Shown here: positions 48,624-61,400 of the stretch, piece by piece
Layout of the letters: every line of letters starts with the position of its first letter
How positions within the stretch are numbered: position 1 is the stretch's first letter
NCBI GenBank assembly: GCA_902729315.2
Contig: LR746269.1
Coordinates: 2,774,501-2,838,500 of the forward strand
From: Spirodela intermedia
Taxonomy: Eukaryota > Streptophyta > Magnoliopsida > Alismatales > Araceae
Direction of reading: 5' to 3'
Length of the DNA: 64,000 nt
Translations under genes and position numbers: made by a program
Notes under the pieces: generated by a model
Databases searched by the model: none
What the model was told of the DNA's origin: nothing
Seen by the model: the letters and a program-made list of their open reading frames with translations, nothing else

Positions 48624-51600
48624 GAGATGTCATAAACTTGTAGAACTTGGTGAATTCAACATTAGAATCATGTGTCCACAAATTATTCCCAAATCATTAA
48701 GTGACCGACATAAAGAACTAAGTATTTTTTCTTAGTCACAAGTTGTGATTTGATTGCCTTGAAACCTATGGTCAAAAATTGAGTACAAATCTTTCAGCCA
48801 ATTAAATCATTATTGACTTTGTAACTCATCTTGAAAATCTTTGTGCAACACAAAATAGAAACATTTTCAAGTATGGTCAGGGGTTTGAAGATGAATAGAA
48901 ATAGAGTCTCAACTTCCGCATAGACTCTCCTCCACAATGAGATTTCTGAAAATTGCATGATATCTTATAGATAAATCTTGACCTTGTAAAAACTATAAGC
49001 TTTTAATGATTATACAGGATACACTATGAAATGATATATTATTTTCCTTGAAATATCTTTAATTGATGATAAATTTGGATTAAAATGGAATCCCTAAGGC
49101 TATAGTATGAAATGATTACTTCTATCACATGAAAGTCATTTTCAACATTGATAGTGTGATTTGTACTAGCTTGAGATAAGATTTTTGTGCTCAAAGGTTT
49201 ACCTAGGGCCATTGCTTTAAATGGCACTTCTCAATCCAACTACATGATGGTCAACTAAGTAGTGGCAATATTAATGTTTTGAATTTTTCTTAGTCAAGTG
49301 AGTTATAATACAAAAGTTATTTTATAGGTTTGACATCATAAGAAGATATTTTTAAATTAATAAAATACATAAAGTAATTATTGACATATATTTTCTTAAA
49401 CAATGAACATATCTTTTCTATTTTATTACATGCTACTTTATAGAAACAAGGTCTCACCATTCCTTGAAATAAGATGGGAGCATAGATCTTACCATCATAC
49501 TTTGAAGAATCACAATACATGTGTATGAAATCATGTTTGTGCTATCATATATTCTTGATGATGGCACATAAGATGTGCCATAACCAACTTTTTCTAGTGA
49601 ATCACTTCTATGAAAAAAATCTGAATTCCTCTTATAATAATTTTTAGCTTATCCTTGATATTTAATTGCTTTTTACTCACAAAAGACTACATGAATTTAT
49701 AAATTTCTGAATAAAAAGTAAAAATGTGGTATGCTAATATGTACCAGTCATCAACACACGTTTCAGGCATTTGAGGACCTTATGAAATAGTATGGGTTAA
49801 GACCATATTGAGAGGTTCTCTAAAACGAAAATGAATAAAAGGCCTAGACCTCATCATCAAATTTCTAAGTCCAATTGTTGGCTATCATAATGCTCAACAT
49901 TAGCTACAGTCAAGTTAAAGCATTTTTAAGTGACAAGAGGAAAATAGTTATATAATTGTGCTTTTAGGGAAGACAAGTATTAGCACATATGTTTTTCCTT
50001 TTGTTGTAAAGGTTCAATCATGTGCACATTGTCAAAAATTCAATCTGCATGTGAAACATAATATTATTTATTCTCTTACAAAATTGGGTTGAGAACTATG
50101 GAATTGTGGTTTTTCTTGGTATAGAGATTCTACCTTTATGACAAGCTGTATCTTCCTAAGAATGTAAAGAAACATTATCCATATGAAGTGATTTATAGTA
50201 GAGGAAATCAAACCATTAGTTGACATTTTAACATCTCTTACACCCCCTCAGCTTGAAACTTTATAATATGAAATAATATAAACTCAAGATACAATTCATG
50301 AGATGTCTTGCATCAAAATACCACTATATGATACGAACAACATTGTGTCCTCCAAATTCTTGAGTATGGCTCAACTTATGTGTCATCTTCTAGTATGCTC
50401 TATAAAGACTTATTAATTTAATTTTTATTTTTCTCTTTCAATTTAGACTCTAAATTGGGCATCAATCTTATCCAAAGAGTTGATTAAGATCATTAACTCA
50501 AATTGAGCTTACTCACTTGTTCTTTGGAATCTCAAGATCCCCATTGACTTAAAAGAAGATGTTTGACCGTGAGATGACAATTTACACTTTTTGTTTCATA
50601 GTGACATTTCCAACTTGAAAGGAGATACAAGCTCCATTATATCCATTCTTATTATGGTCAATATGTTGGCAGATTTACACATGAAAGTCAACATTTCAAA
50701 TCATTTTAATTTGATAGGTAATGACGTCAAATATGGTCCTCCATATTCCATCTTGGTTATGCTAGGCCTAGGCTCAAGTGTGAAGATTGAATTTTCATTT
50801 TGCATCTATTTGGGTTTCATCTCCACTAAAATATTCTTTTTGTTCTTCAATGACTTACGATAGCAAGAATATGTCTTTCAAAGTTCAGCCTCATTCAAAT
50901 CTGGGTGTTAGGTTTATTGCAGTGCATGAGCTATGTATTGTATGGCAATGAGTATTACAATAAGAACTTTATCATATGTCTAATGATTTTTTAAAATGAA
51001 TACACCAAGAACTTTATCACAAATTCACAACATTTTTTAGATGATGAGGAAGGCCCTCTATCCCACTTCATTTATGATACTTGAGAGATTAAAAATTGAT
51101 TTGAAGAGAGACTTACTGAATGCTATATGTTAGCCATTCAGTGTTTGGATAGAATAATAGTATTCACAAGGCAAAGGAGGGCCACATCTTGCCATGGAGT
51201 GAAAGGGGTGTGGGTGTAGTTGAAAAGGTGGCCATATCCATGTGAGCCTTTCAAGATTGATCAACATATATTAATGGGGCTTGCTAATAAAAAGTGAGGT
51301 ATGAACTCCTATCATTCATAGAAGAAATTGGGCACTCCATTAGGTTGGAAACACTGTAAAAAAAAAATGTCAACTATGAAGACATGAGACTTTCCACACT
51401 TTGCAACCTTAATTATTTGAGAGGCTTGACCTGGCATGTGGTCAAACTTGATGAAAATAACTCATTTCAGCTCAAAGTGAAGAAGCAATTGTGGGGAATG
51501 TCTCCCTCTACTTGGGTAGATCAGGATCCATGAAGGGTTGACCAAGGAGGTCAATGTTAGGAGGCCCCATCAGGAGTCAACGGGCTAGTCAAAATTGGGT

Positions 51601-51860
51601 AGGCATCAAATAAGTTCAATTTAGTTTCAAGCTTTGAACATAGGCTTGCCTCCTAAAGTCAACCATTGCTAAAGTCAGGACATAAGATTTTGGTTTATAT
51701 TTGGGACCTTTGATTGCATGGCTAAAAAAAAGAAGCCTCTTAAGGTCACATCTTCTCATTCTAGAGAGGGAAACAGCTAAAAATTCAATTCTAAGTGGGA
51801 TGCCCAACTCGTGGCTCATATTTCGAGATTTTCTCTGTTCTACATAATACTTGATTTTTA
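48624..51860. other. AT-rich region right of the retroelement, no gene seen
   Basis: The first 70 bases still resemble the sequence that follows the left LTR (for example ATCATGTGTCCACAAATTATTCCC against ATCATATGTTCATAAATTGTTCC). They may therefore be internal DNA of a second, partial element. Beyond that no open frame exceeds about 90 codons and no domain was recognised. Confidence 0.4.
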
Positions 51861-53028
51861 CTAAGATATAACCTTAGGTCCGAAGCTTTCTATCGTCGTG
51901 TGTTTGAGCGCACATCAGAGAACGACACGTAGCTGTGCCTATGAGAATGGCCACTTGCGTCAGCCCAGAAGCTTCTGACACGTAAGCCAGAACGTCATCA
52001 ACCGCTTTAAAAAAAAAACACGGCCTGCACGCCTGCCATATCTTTCCCGTTGGACAGCGGGATGTTCCGCCCCCCTGGCCGGGTAGTACAATGGGGCCCA
52101 CTGCAAGTGCGGTACAGACAATAGATAAACCAGATTCGGAGCCTGACATGCTGCCACGTGCATTCTCCACGTCATCGCCGGAAAATCGGGCCTCCAAAAC
52201 CGCGGGAGACCTCCCCGTCGAGCTCTCTCTCTCTATCTCTCTCTGCGTCGCAGCAAACCTCAGCCGTGTGCGGCTGGCTGATCCCAGTTGACCGGACATC
52301 TGACACGTCTGCTGACAGGCGGCACCACGTAGGCAAAACCGCCATGGATCACAAAACAGTGGACTGAATACCACTGGTAAAACTTCCACGGATAGTGGAT
52401 GGGCGGCGGTCGTAGGGGCTTCTAGATGCGGCAGACTGAGAGGGGCTTTTCTGAAATTTTTCGGAATAATCCTCAAGTCGAAGAAAACCACTGGCGGAGT
52501 CATTGGTCAAGGGGGGATGGATGGACACTCCCCAGAAGCGGGAGTTTAGGAGCAAATAATATCTAAAGAGGGGTGAGAGGGTTATTTTCCTAAGACGCGT
52601 GGTCAGGGAGAACGTGGGTGCCACGCGCCCGGTAGAGGTGGCGGGCCCTAATCGGCCCAGCTGGACAAGTTGGCCTTCGAAGTTGCTCTTTCATCCCTAC
52701 AACCTTTATTTATTGGTTTCCGCCCACCACCCTCCTCCCTTGGGGATAACATTGTGAACTTATTTACAATATAAAAACATTGGGGCCTAGTTTGAGAATC
52801 CACCTTCTCCCAAACCGCCGGCCGCAAATCTGCTCTGTTGCCCTCGATGGTTTCCGGGCACTTGACGACTAGTTAAATACCACCCCACCCCGCAAGTCTC
52901 CAGTACAGCCGAAGGTCGATTCTCTCTCATCGTCGGAGCTCTCCCTCTCATCGTCGGAGTTTTCTCTCTCCGCCGCTCCAGAGCCTTATACGCCGCCGCC
53001 GCAGCGCCTCAGGTTTGAGCTCGCCACC
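51861..53028 (+). promoter_or_regulatory. Upstream region and leader of the LBD gene
   Basis: Composition rises in GC from about 51870. A G-box CACGTG lies at about 52155 and a CT microsatellite at about 52204-52240. A TATA-like TTAAATA at 52873-52879 is about 150 bases before the ATG. The leader has CTCTCATCGTCGGAG twice within 40 bases (about 52922-52960). Reverse-strand open frames here (for example 52503-51874) show no family features and are not called. Confidence 0.4.
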
Positions 53029-54091
53029 ATGAGGATGAGCTGCAATGGCTGCCGGGTGCTGAGAAAGGGTTGCAGCGAGAACTGCAGCATCCGGCCATGT
53101 CTGCAGTGGATCAGCAGCCCCGAGTCTCAGGGGAACGCCACCGTCTTCCTCGCCAAGTTCTACGGCCGCGCCGGACTCATGAACCTCATCAACGAGGGGC
53201 CTGAGAATCTTCGCCCTGGTATGTACGAACCACATCATCTTCCATCGCCGATCGATCCCCTTTTTGATCGTTCCGATCGGCTAGGGTTTGAGAGAGGAGG
53301 GAAATGGATCTCGATTTCTCACTGTGGAATGCGTGGTCTGATCTGATCCAGCCATCTTCCGATCGCTTCTGTACGAGGCCTGCGGGAGGATTGTGAATCC
53401 TATCTACGGTTCCGTGGGGCTCCTCTGGTCCGGAAGCTGGCATCTATGCCAGGCCGCCGTCGACGCGGTGCTCAAAGGCGCTCCGATCTTGCAGATCTCG
53501 TCCGACAGCGCCACCAGCGCTCCTGCTCCACCGTTCATCAAGGCCTCCTCCTTCGACATCCGCCATGTCGCCAAGGACCACAACAGCCACGGCTACGACC
53601 TCCACAAGGTGAACAAGGCCACCCGCCCGCGCTTCAAGCGCTCTGCGAACCCCTCCCAGATCCACCGGGACGGCGGCGGCGCCGTCTTCTCAGCGGCGGG
53701 GAAGCCGAATTTCGATCTGCCGCGCACCGGCGACTCTCAGTTCCGGCGGATGCGGAGCGAGGAGTCGTTCGCCAGCCAAACCTCCGCGTCCGGCGACGAG
53801 GCGGAGGACCACGCCGGTGACGGCGAGAGCCGAGAGCACGACAGCGCCTTCTCCGCGCCGACCTCCATGGTGACGAGCCACAGCCTCGATTCCGGCAAGG
53901 CCGACGACGGCGAGGTGGAGCTAGAGCTGACGCTCGGCTTCGAGCCGGTGCACCACAGCCCCCACAACAGCAGCAGCAGCAGCAGCAGCCACAGCCCAAG
54001 GCGGAGCTCCGGCCACCGCGCCCCCGCGGCTCCGGCGAGTAGCTCTTGCCGTGTGGGCGGCGTCGATCTGGGCCTCCATCTTCCCCTGTGA
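53029..54091 (+). CDS. LOB-domain (LBD) protein, class II, LBD40/41/42-like
   Basis: Two exons, 53029-53218 and 53352-54091, with a 133-base GT-AG intron at the usual class II position. The product is 309 residues. The zinc-binding block CX2CX6CX3C uses Cys5, Cys8, Cys15 and Cys19 ([15 protein letters not shown]). The GAS block includes [11 protein letters not shown] (44-54), followed by [20 protein letters not shown], a class II string. There is no class I leucine zipper. The C-terminal tail is low complexity (His/Ser runs) with an EAR-like LELTL at 254-258 and a second LxLxL at the very end (LGLHL, 303-307). Class II LBDs act in nitrogen/anthocyanin control (LBD37-39) or hypoxia response (LBD41). 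The match to LBD41-type sequences is strongest. It is a nuclear transcription factor, probably a repressor given the EAR motifs (inference). The exons are very GC-rich. Confidence 0.95.
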
Positions 54092-54225
54092 CCTTGGGAG
54101 GGGAGAAAACCTGGCGGCACCGCCGCTCCTCCGCCGAGTAGCCCCGACCGCTTGGGCGTCGATCTGCGTCGCCTTCTTCCCCGGTGACCTTGGAAGGTGG
54201 GAAGCTGGCGGCGCCGCCGCTGTCG
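54031..54225 (+). repeat. 96-base tandem duplication spanning the LBD stop codon
   Basis: Unit 1 (about 54031-54126) encodes the last 20 residues, the TGA at 54089-54091 and the start of the 3' UTR. Unit 2 (about 54127-54222) repeats it with divergence. After the first TGA the same frame stays open for 31 codons to a second TGA at 54185-54187. Its last residues (PSSPDRLGVDLRRLLPR) mirror the true C-terminus ([18 protein letters not shown]). Confidence 0.8.
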
Positions 54226-55422
54226 CCGAAGATATCAGGCATCACCTTTCAGGCCTTTCCGTCGGGCAAGCAGTTTTGTCACACCGGAGTCTGTTCTCTC
54301 TCTTCTCCTCCAACCCACTCTCTCAGATAGAAATCTCTCTCATATCCCTTCCCACTCCACATAATACGACCTCTGTGGGTACCATTTCATATTCACAATA
54401 GTTAGGTGTTTATTTCTCAATTTCCAGTCAGCGGGGTACCATTTTCGGGTCCTTCCCGGATAACGCGCAAAGACGACCCATCAAGGGGCGGCGGCGGATG
54501 AGAGAGAGAGAGAGATTAGGGGTATTATATAAAAAGAGAAGAGGGGTTTTAAAGCAAAAGCCGAAATAAAACCTATTAATTTCGAATTATATGGCGGTCC
54601 AATTAATTGGGAAACCAGCATGTTCATCATAGCGCCCAAGGGCCCTCAGCCGTCCATATTTAAGCATTTAACTGAGAGCGATTCAGATTTTATTTTTGGA
54701 AAATATCATAATTTACGCATGCAATTTACGAATATTGGAGTTATTATTAGTTTTTGGCGATTCAAATTGGCCCGATTTATTCGATTAAATCAGGGACAAA
54801 AAATAAAGATCAACTTAAATACCCTACCACTTTTGGCCAATTTTGCGATCAAAATCGATAAATAAACAATTTTTGGGCGCAATATTTGTTGAATTAAATA
54901 GGAACTCGTGATAATCTTGGAATTTACATAATCTATTTTATTTGGTTTAAATCGGACCCTTTTATGAGATTTTTGATCATGAAAAATCCCTTCGTTTTTG
55001 GGAAAAAAATCTACCTCAGGGATTCAAATATTTCCACATTTTTTTAACAAATAAATAAATAAATAAATATTTGTGGGCTCTCAATAGATATAGGCATTAA
55101 AGTCAACGCAAAGAATATTTAAAGTAAACCATGGATAATTATATGTGAGGTCAACAGACTTGGTTGTGCATTTCCTAATTGAGATATCTCGAAATAGGTG
55201 AAAATATTTCGGGATTTTTAATGTTCTTCGTATGTAACTTGGCATAAATGAATTATTAACACTAAATTTTAGGAGATAAAAAAATTGGAAAATAAGGGGG
55301 TGAAAAAAAAGGGTTCTTGGTGTGGGTGATTTGGATAACGCAGACCGGCGAGCGAGCCTTCCCAGTCTCTCGTTCTCCACTACTCTCCTCCTCCGGCGAC
55401 CCTTCCCGACGGCCGGCGAGGG
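54226..55422. other. Intergenic stretch between LBD and Y3IP1
   Basis: It contains the LBD 3' UTR, a GA run at about 54500-54513, an AT-rich middle with an AAAT run near 55050-55070 and, from about 55320, a GC-rich block that should be the Y3IP1 promoter and leader. No coding region was recognised. Confidence 0.45.
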
Positions 55423-58400
55423 ATGGCGGCTCTGCGGCTGACGCCGCTGGCGTCCGTCGACGGCCGGCGAGTCCCCCTCCTCTCTTCTCGGAGCGCGATT
55501 CCCCCCGCAGCCGCCTCCTCCATATCCCCTTCTCCTCCTCTTCGTTTCGCTGCTAGGATCCGTCAACGCCGGAGCTGGCCTGGCCCGGCGGCTGTCGGGA
55601 AGGAGGGGACTGTGGAGGTGCAGGCCTCCGAGGGAGAGGGACAGGAGCGGGTGCAGCAGCAGGATGCGAGCCCTGAAGATTTGGAGTACGTTGGGCAGAT
55701 TAAAAATGCAAGTGCTGCGCGCTCCTCTCCCTCACTCTCGATCCGCCTGATTTGTCTCGTCATGTGTTTGCCTTTAAAGCAGTTGGTTACCTTTGTCGTA
55801 TGTCGTCAGTTTCCTTCCTGTTGGCATTAGATGACGAGTTCCTGACTTTCGTTCTCCGACTTTGCCCGTGAAATGGTTGATTTCAGGTCCTGGAGCTTCT
55901 CAAGAAGAACAGGGACATGATCTTTGGCGAGGTGAACACAGTCTTTCTGCCCTAATGGCCTCCCATATGTTGATTCCTGCTTGACGCATGAGTTATTTGG
56001 TTTGCTCCCGTGTGCTGAAGAGGTGCGAATATATGATTTCGTCGGAAATGAACTCTGCAAGTGACAGTGAAAACAATGGACGCTAGCGTAGATGCATGGA
56101 AGGTGTCAAGTAGTACTCTGTGCAGTGGAGCTTGAGTTCTCTCCCTGCCCATTTTCATGTCGGGTACTGATGTACGATGGAAGCTTCATACATTGGCGGA
56201 AATAAGTCTATACGATGGATCGGTTGGATTCCATTCTCCCAGAGCTTTGGAAAGGGGTCAAACAAACAAACCAGGAAGACATGAGCTCTAGAGTTGCTGC
56301 TGCCATGCTTTCTTCCTATAACTCTTTGTTGTAGAACACCATGCTTGGAATCATTAAGGGGCTATAAATTCCAAAATTTTCATCAGACATCTATTGCCGT
56401 CACCAATTAAATCACGTTGCAGATCTTGAGAAAGATAGCTTGTTTTAGAATTCCTGCAACTCTTTGTTGTAGAACACCATGCTTGGGATCATTAAGGGGC
56501 TATATATTCCAAAAATTTCTACAGACATCTATTGCCCTCCCCAATTAAATCTCGTTGCAGATCTTGAGAAAGATAGCTTGTTATAGAATTCCTGTAACTC
56601 TTTGTTGGAGAACACCATGCTTGGAATCATTAAGGGGCTATATATTCCAAAACTTTCTACAGACATCTATTGCCCTCCCCAATTAAATCTCGTTGCTTTA
56701 AATTGTGCAGGGTTTCAACTATCAAGGGATCATACGTCCTAAAGTTATTGTTAGATGCCTAATGCCGTTGAAAATTTTGTAGTGAATTATAAAAGCTGGG
56801 ATAGTATTTCTTTCCTAGGATAAGAATCAAGCTTTAGATTCCCGCAGGTTGGTAATCTATACAGATCGTTAGCACTGAAAGTAGACTGAGAAATGAAAGT
56901 ATGACCCTATTTCAGGATGACGATTATTATGGGACTTCAGTTTATGAAGAAATTTTTTGTTTGCTATTCGGAACACAACACCACTAGTTTTATAACGCAA
57001 TTGAGGGGGCTGGTGTCCGAGATTCCGAGGAAACTTTTTGAAAGCAGGAGATTAGGCATGTAGACGGCCTACTCTTCCTACAGCAGATCAATCAATCTCA
57101 TGCGGATTCATGGAAATGGAAAAGAAGGGAAAAAGGGATATTCACGATCAAGTGAGAGATGATCATATCGTTGTAGATACGAACACTAGGCACCACATGG
57201 GATCTAGTGTCTGAATATCTCCATTATATTGACGATGGAGATATCGATGTGAATGGTTTCCTATGGATGATTTTTAGATACTGTTGATTAATATTTATAA
57301 TGGATTACAGCTAGATCTCCTTCACCCTATGTAAGATGGAGGAATCCTTGGATCACTTGATCTTTGGTGCTTATTCTAGTGCGAGATTTGATATGGAATT
57401 ATTTATTCCTTATGCCTGTCATACAATGACTTCTCCTTGGTCGAATGAATGAGCTGGGAGCAGCTTGAGAATGGAAGTAAGTATTAAAAGGGTGCCATGT
57501 AGGATGGTGACCTATCCTTCACATGATCCTCTGATTATGCCTTGATTACGGAATAATGGTCGAAGAGGATCCCTTTTCCTGTTTTGTCCTTGTATTTCAG
57601 ATATTAGTCAGATCCTTCTTTCGCATCAAATAGGGTTTAGATGAGTTAAAACGGAGAGAAAGCTAAACTGGACCAAAAAAGATGGATTGAAAAATCAGAC
57701 CAGAGAGCGGGCACCTCATGTTCTGATGCTTACATCTTCTACCCGTACGCTTATGTCTAGACCCCTTTAACTTTTGCTGTTTGTTTCATATTCTTAGAGT
57801 AAGTGCCTTAAGCCTTTGTTTTCACATGTGGGCGTATGGTTTATCTAGTAAATCTATTTCTGGTAATTATAAGCTTATATTTCATTCTGAAGGCTTATGT
57901 TTATCTTTTAAATTTATTTCATGGCAGGACCTTATTGATTAATAATTTCCCCCATTTGTTTAAATCTAGAGACCTACTAACATCAACTTAATTTAGGAGT
58001 TTTAACATTATAATTTGCCCAGAATCTTCTGATTCATCCCTTAAGTAAGCTTTTATTTTATCATAAACTTATCTCTTGTCTGCATAAGATTATAGTTTCC
58101 CTCGAAGCTTATATCTTGCTCTGTAAACTTATCTTTCTGTAAACTTATCTCGGGGCAGTGCCACACCCCATAAGGTAATATTTTCCCTGTACTTCAGATC
58201 AGGAGACCCCCCTTTAAGCTTATATTAGAGTCACTATTAGCTTAAATTTGGAGCACTGAGCTTACACTTGGTTCTGTCTAACAATAGCGGGGATAAACTA
58301 AGATAAAGGGTCCAGCATGAACTTGGACGATTTATCTGGTTTTGTAATGAAACGAGCTCTTGAAGTAAATATGGAATCTGAGGAATTCTATCTCGTTGGG

Positions 58401-61400
58401 GCAACAGAGTTTTTCAATAGTGTACAAGGAGAGGAAAACAGGAAATCAGATAGAGAAGAGAAGGGAGCTAGATCAGGCTTCACAAGTCTAAACAGCGATT
58501 CTGAAAGCCTAAACACAAGCTTGAAAAGCAGAACAACAATGGCTTTCCCCTGAGATATTCCAAACCACACTTGTTGAATCAAAAGACAAGAGCACACTTT
58601 GGAGAGGTTGCAAATAACAAACAAACCCTAACTTTTAAGGGGAGAAATATTTTTCTATCTACTTTTTAATTTTTTCAATAACTGGTAGGATTTTTTTAAT
58701 GAAATCATGTTAATCTATCAAACTACAGTCCTTACAGCTAACACTAACGTATATAAATTTTGACTTACAAGACAGCACAAGGCAGTAAAATTTGTCTGGG
58801 TGACAGTGGTCTCCCCCCACAGTAATGGCGACTTCCTTTAGTGTTGCGATATATTTGCATGTAATGACCTACGAGCAAAGAAAGAAATAATATATCTAGA
58901 AAGCAAACCATGACATGTGAGACCGGTAAATGAATTAAAAAGGTGTTAGAATACGAGAATAACTCATCATAAACAGATGTCCATCAACCTACAAAGTAGG
59001 TGAAGAGAAAGCAGCATGGTCGAGCGTCAAATGTATCATTTGGAAATTATTCATAGTAACTGGGCTCCACCATCTTGGACGTTCGTGGTAGACTGATTTG
59101 AAATTATGTGCTGCTTCAGATCATGTTAGTTCGTCCCATTGAAGTCTCCATCGTCACTGGTGGAACAGAATATCAGTTTCGTTTTAATTCCAACATTTCT
59201 GATTTTTTCTGTCATTGATGGGCCTAAGATGAGTACTCTTAGATCGCTGTTCCTTTTTTGATGGTTTCAGGTAAAGTTAACATTGATGATTGAAGATCCT
59301 AGAGAACTTGAACGTAAAAGATTGCTTGGAATAGATACCGACGAGGTGACCAGGGATGACTTGGTTTCTGCCTTGGTAGATGTATGCCCCTCATCTTTTG
59401 TGATATACTACTTCAGTCTCATGTTTCAGTAAGGCATACACATATGGACATCTCACACCTAGCATGAAATGAAACTGATTTTCTCCTCAAGTTATCATTA
59501 CAAGAATCTTCCTTTGTCATTTGACTGTCTTCAATCACTTCATGAGAGCATGCAAACTTGGATCTGTTTTTTCTCTGCTAAATGAATCTACGTGTCTATG
59601 TTCTGTTCTACCCTGACATCCAAACATGATGTCAGACACGACTGTGGCTAGTAGACAAAATCAACTTCATTTCCAGGAATGGAAAAACAAAACTAATTCG
59701 ATAGTCTCTATTCCTTGGTAATCGAAGCCCAAGGATCTATGAACGAGCTTATGCTTGACTAGCCAAGCAGATAATGACTCTGCATCTTCTTGATCTCTCT
59801 CACATTTGTATTTGTATAAGTATTTCATATTTACAATGAAATTACTTCTTTATACAGTCCTCTGTTTGAGATTTTGCAGCCTAATTTTCGCCAAAATATT
59901 CCATTTTATCATGAGCAAAGATTACTATTGCCATCTTCCACACAGTTCACATATTCGCTTATAAACCCAGATGTCGAGTGCCATTAGCGTACACAGAAAA
60001 CCAACTTTTGTCACACTTGCCTAAAGTTGAGTAACATGGGAAAGTGAGGAACTAAAATGCGAGCTAATAAATTGCAAGCACATAATCTATACAAGTGCAA
60101 TTCAAATGTCTGAAATTTTTTTGAATAAAAAATAATTCAAAATTTCAGGATATAGATTAGTGCATCTTATAGTAAGTAGTGGTTTATTCTCCCTTTGCCT
60201 GAAAAGTATATCAAATGCAAAAATCAAATAAATACTAGCTAATGTATTTATTTTGGCCTCTCATTCATTCCATGCCATGAAATTTATCATTGGCTAAAAA
60301 TTTACATGGTTTTGTCGCGTTGGTTTTTAATTGCATAAAGCCCACTCAGAAAGGTGACATTTCTAGGAAGAATGATACTTTATGACCGGAAATAAGGGGC
60401 TTGTTGAGAATTGATCTTGATTGAGATTCTTGCAACTTGGAGAATGAAAGGAGTTGATCCTCACGATCCTCCACTTCCAGGAAGATGAATCAGTCACCAC
60501 TTCTTAGAGCAGAGTTTCCACAATCCCAAAATCTCGCATCAATTATCTTGGTTTCCCGCTTAAATACAGGTTACATGAGTTAATGGGCCAAGCCCATTAC
60601 ATTAGACTTTAAGTGGATCCATTAACAGTCTAATGGATCCACTTAATATAGGGAATGACAGAGAAGGACGAAAATACAGTGAAAAGAAACAGATGGAAAG
60701 GAAAAACAATCCAAGAGAGTTCAACAGGGCTTGTTGAGCCTGCCACTAGCTTGTTGCCATCCAGTGATTTTGCTTCTAATCAATGTTGGGCTTCAATTTT
60801 TTTCTGCCATTAGCCTGCCACTAGATTGTACGATGATGGGATTCAAATATTATTTTTTCCCTTGTAAACCTGATATGTGATCTTGAAGTTGATGGAGGAT
60901 TATGAGTCTCCTTACATGGATTCGAGGCCCTTCATTGCAAGATCCATTTGTTAAATTTATTGATTTTTAGTGTTTTTGTCTTCCCCTTTTTTCTCTCCTT
61001 ATTTTCAATCTTTTTCATATACATTCGGTGCAGGGGGGGTTACCTCCCAGAAGGAAAACGACAAGCCTTGTTAAATGGTTTCATATGGACATTTGGGAGC
61101 CTTCTCTAATTATTAACCTTTCCATCGTACTAATGATGTATAAAATCTATGAGGATTCCTCCATCAATGAACATGGATATGCTGTGGAGTTGTGTTATCT
61201 GAAAACCTGTCGCAGTAGAGTTCTATAGTCTTTCAATCTTTTTGAAAAGTGTGGAAAAAAATGTAAAAGTTTAAAGATATCTGGGAACCATTGAAACCCA
61301 ATAAAGCTTCCTCACCCTGGTTTGCTATCTTGATGCAATTACATCTGTGATTTCTGGGATGTGTCTGTCTAAATAGCAGAACTCCTGATGCTATGCTGCT

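Noticed and set aside
51874-52503. 209-codon reverse-strand frame upstream of the LBD gene
   Set aside because: No family motif. It crosses CT repeats and promoter-like sequence.
53634-54245. 203-codon reverse-strand frame opposite the LBD gene
   Set aside because: Arg/Cys/Gly-rich antisense of a GC-rich exon. The LBD frame is clearly the real one.
58317-58553. 78-codon frame in Y3IP1 intron 2
   Set aside because: No family resemblance. It lies within a well-supported intron.
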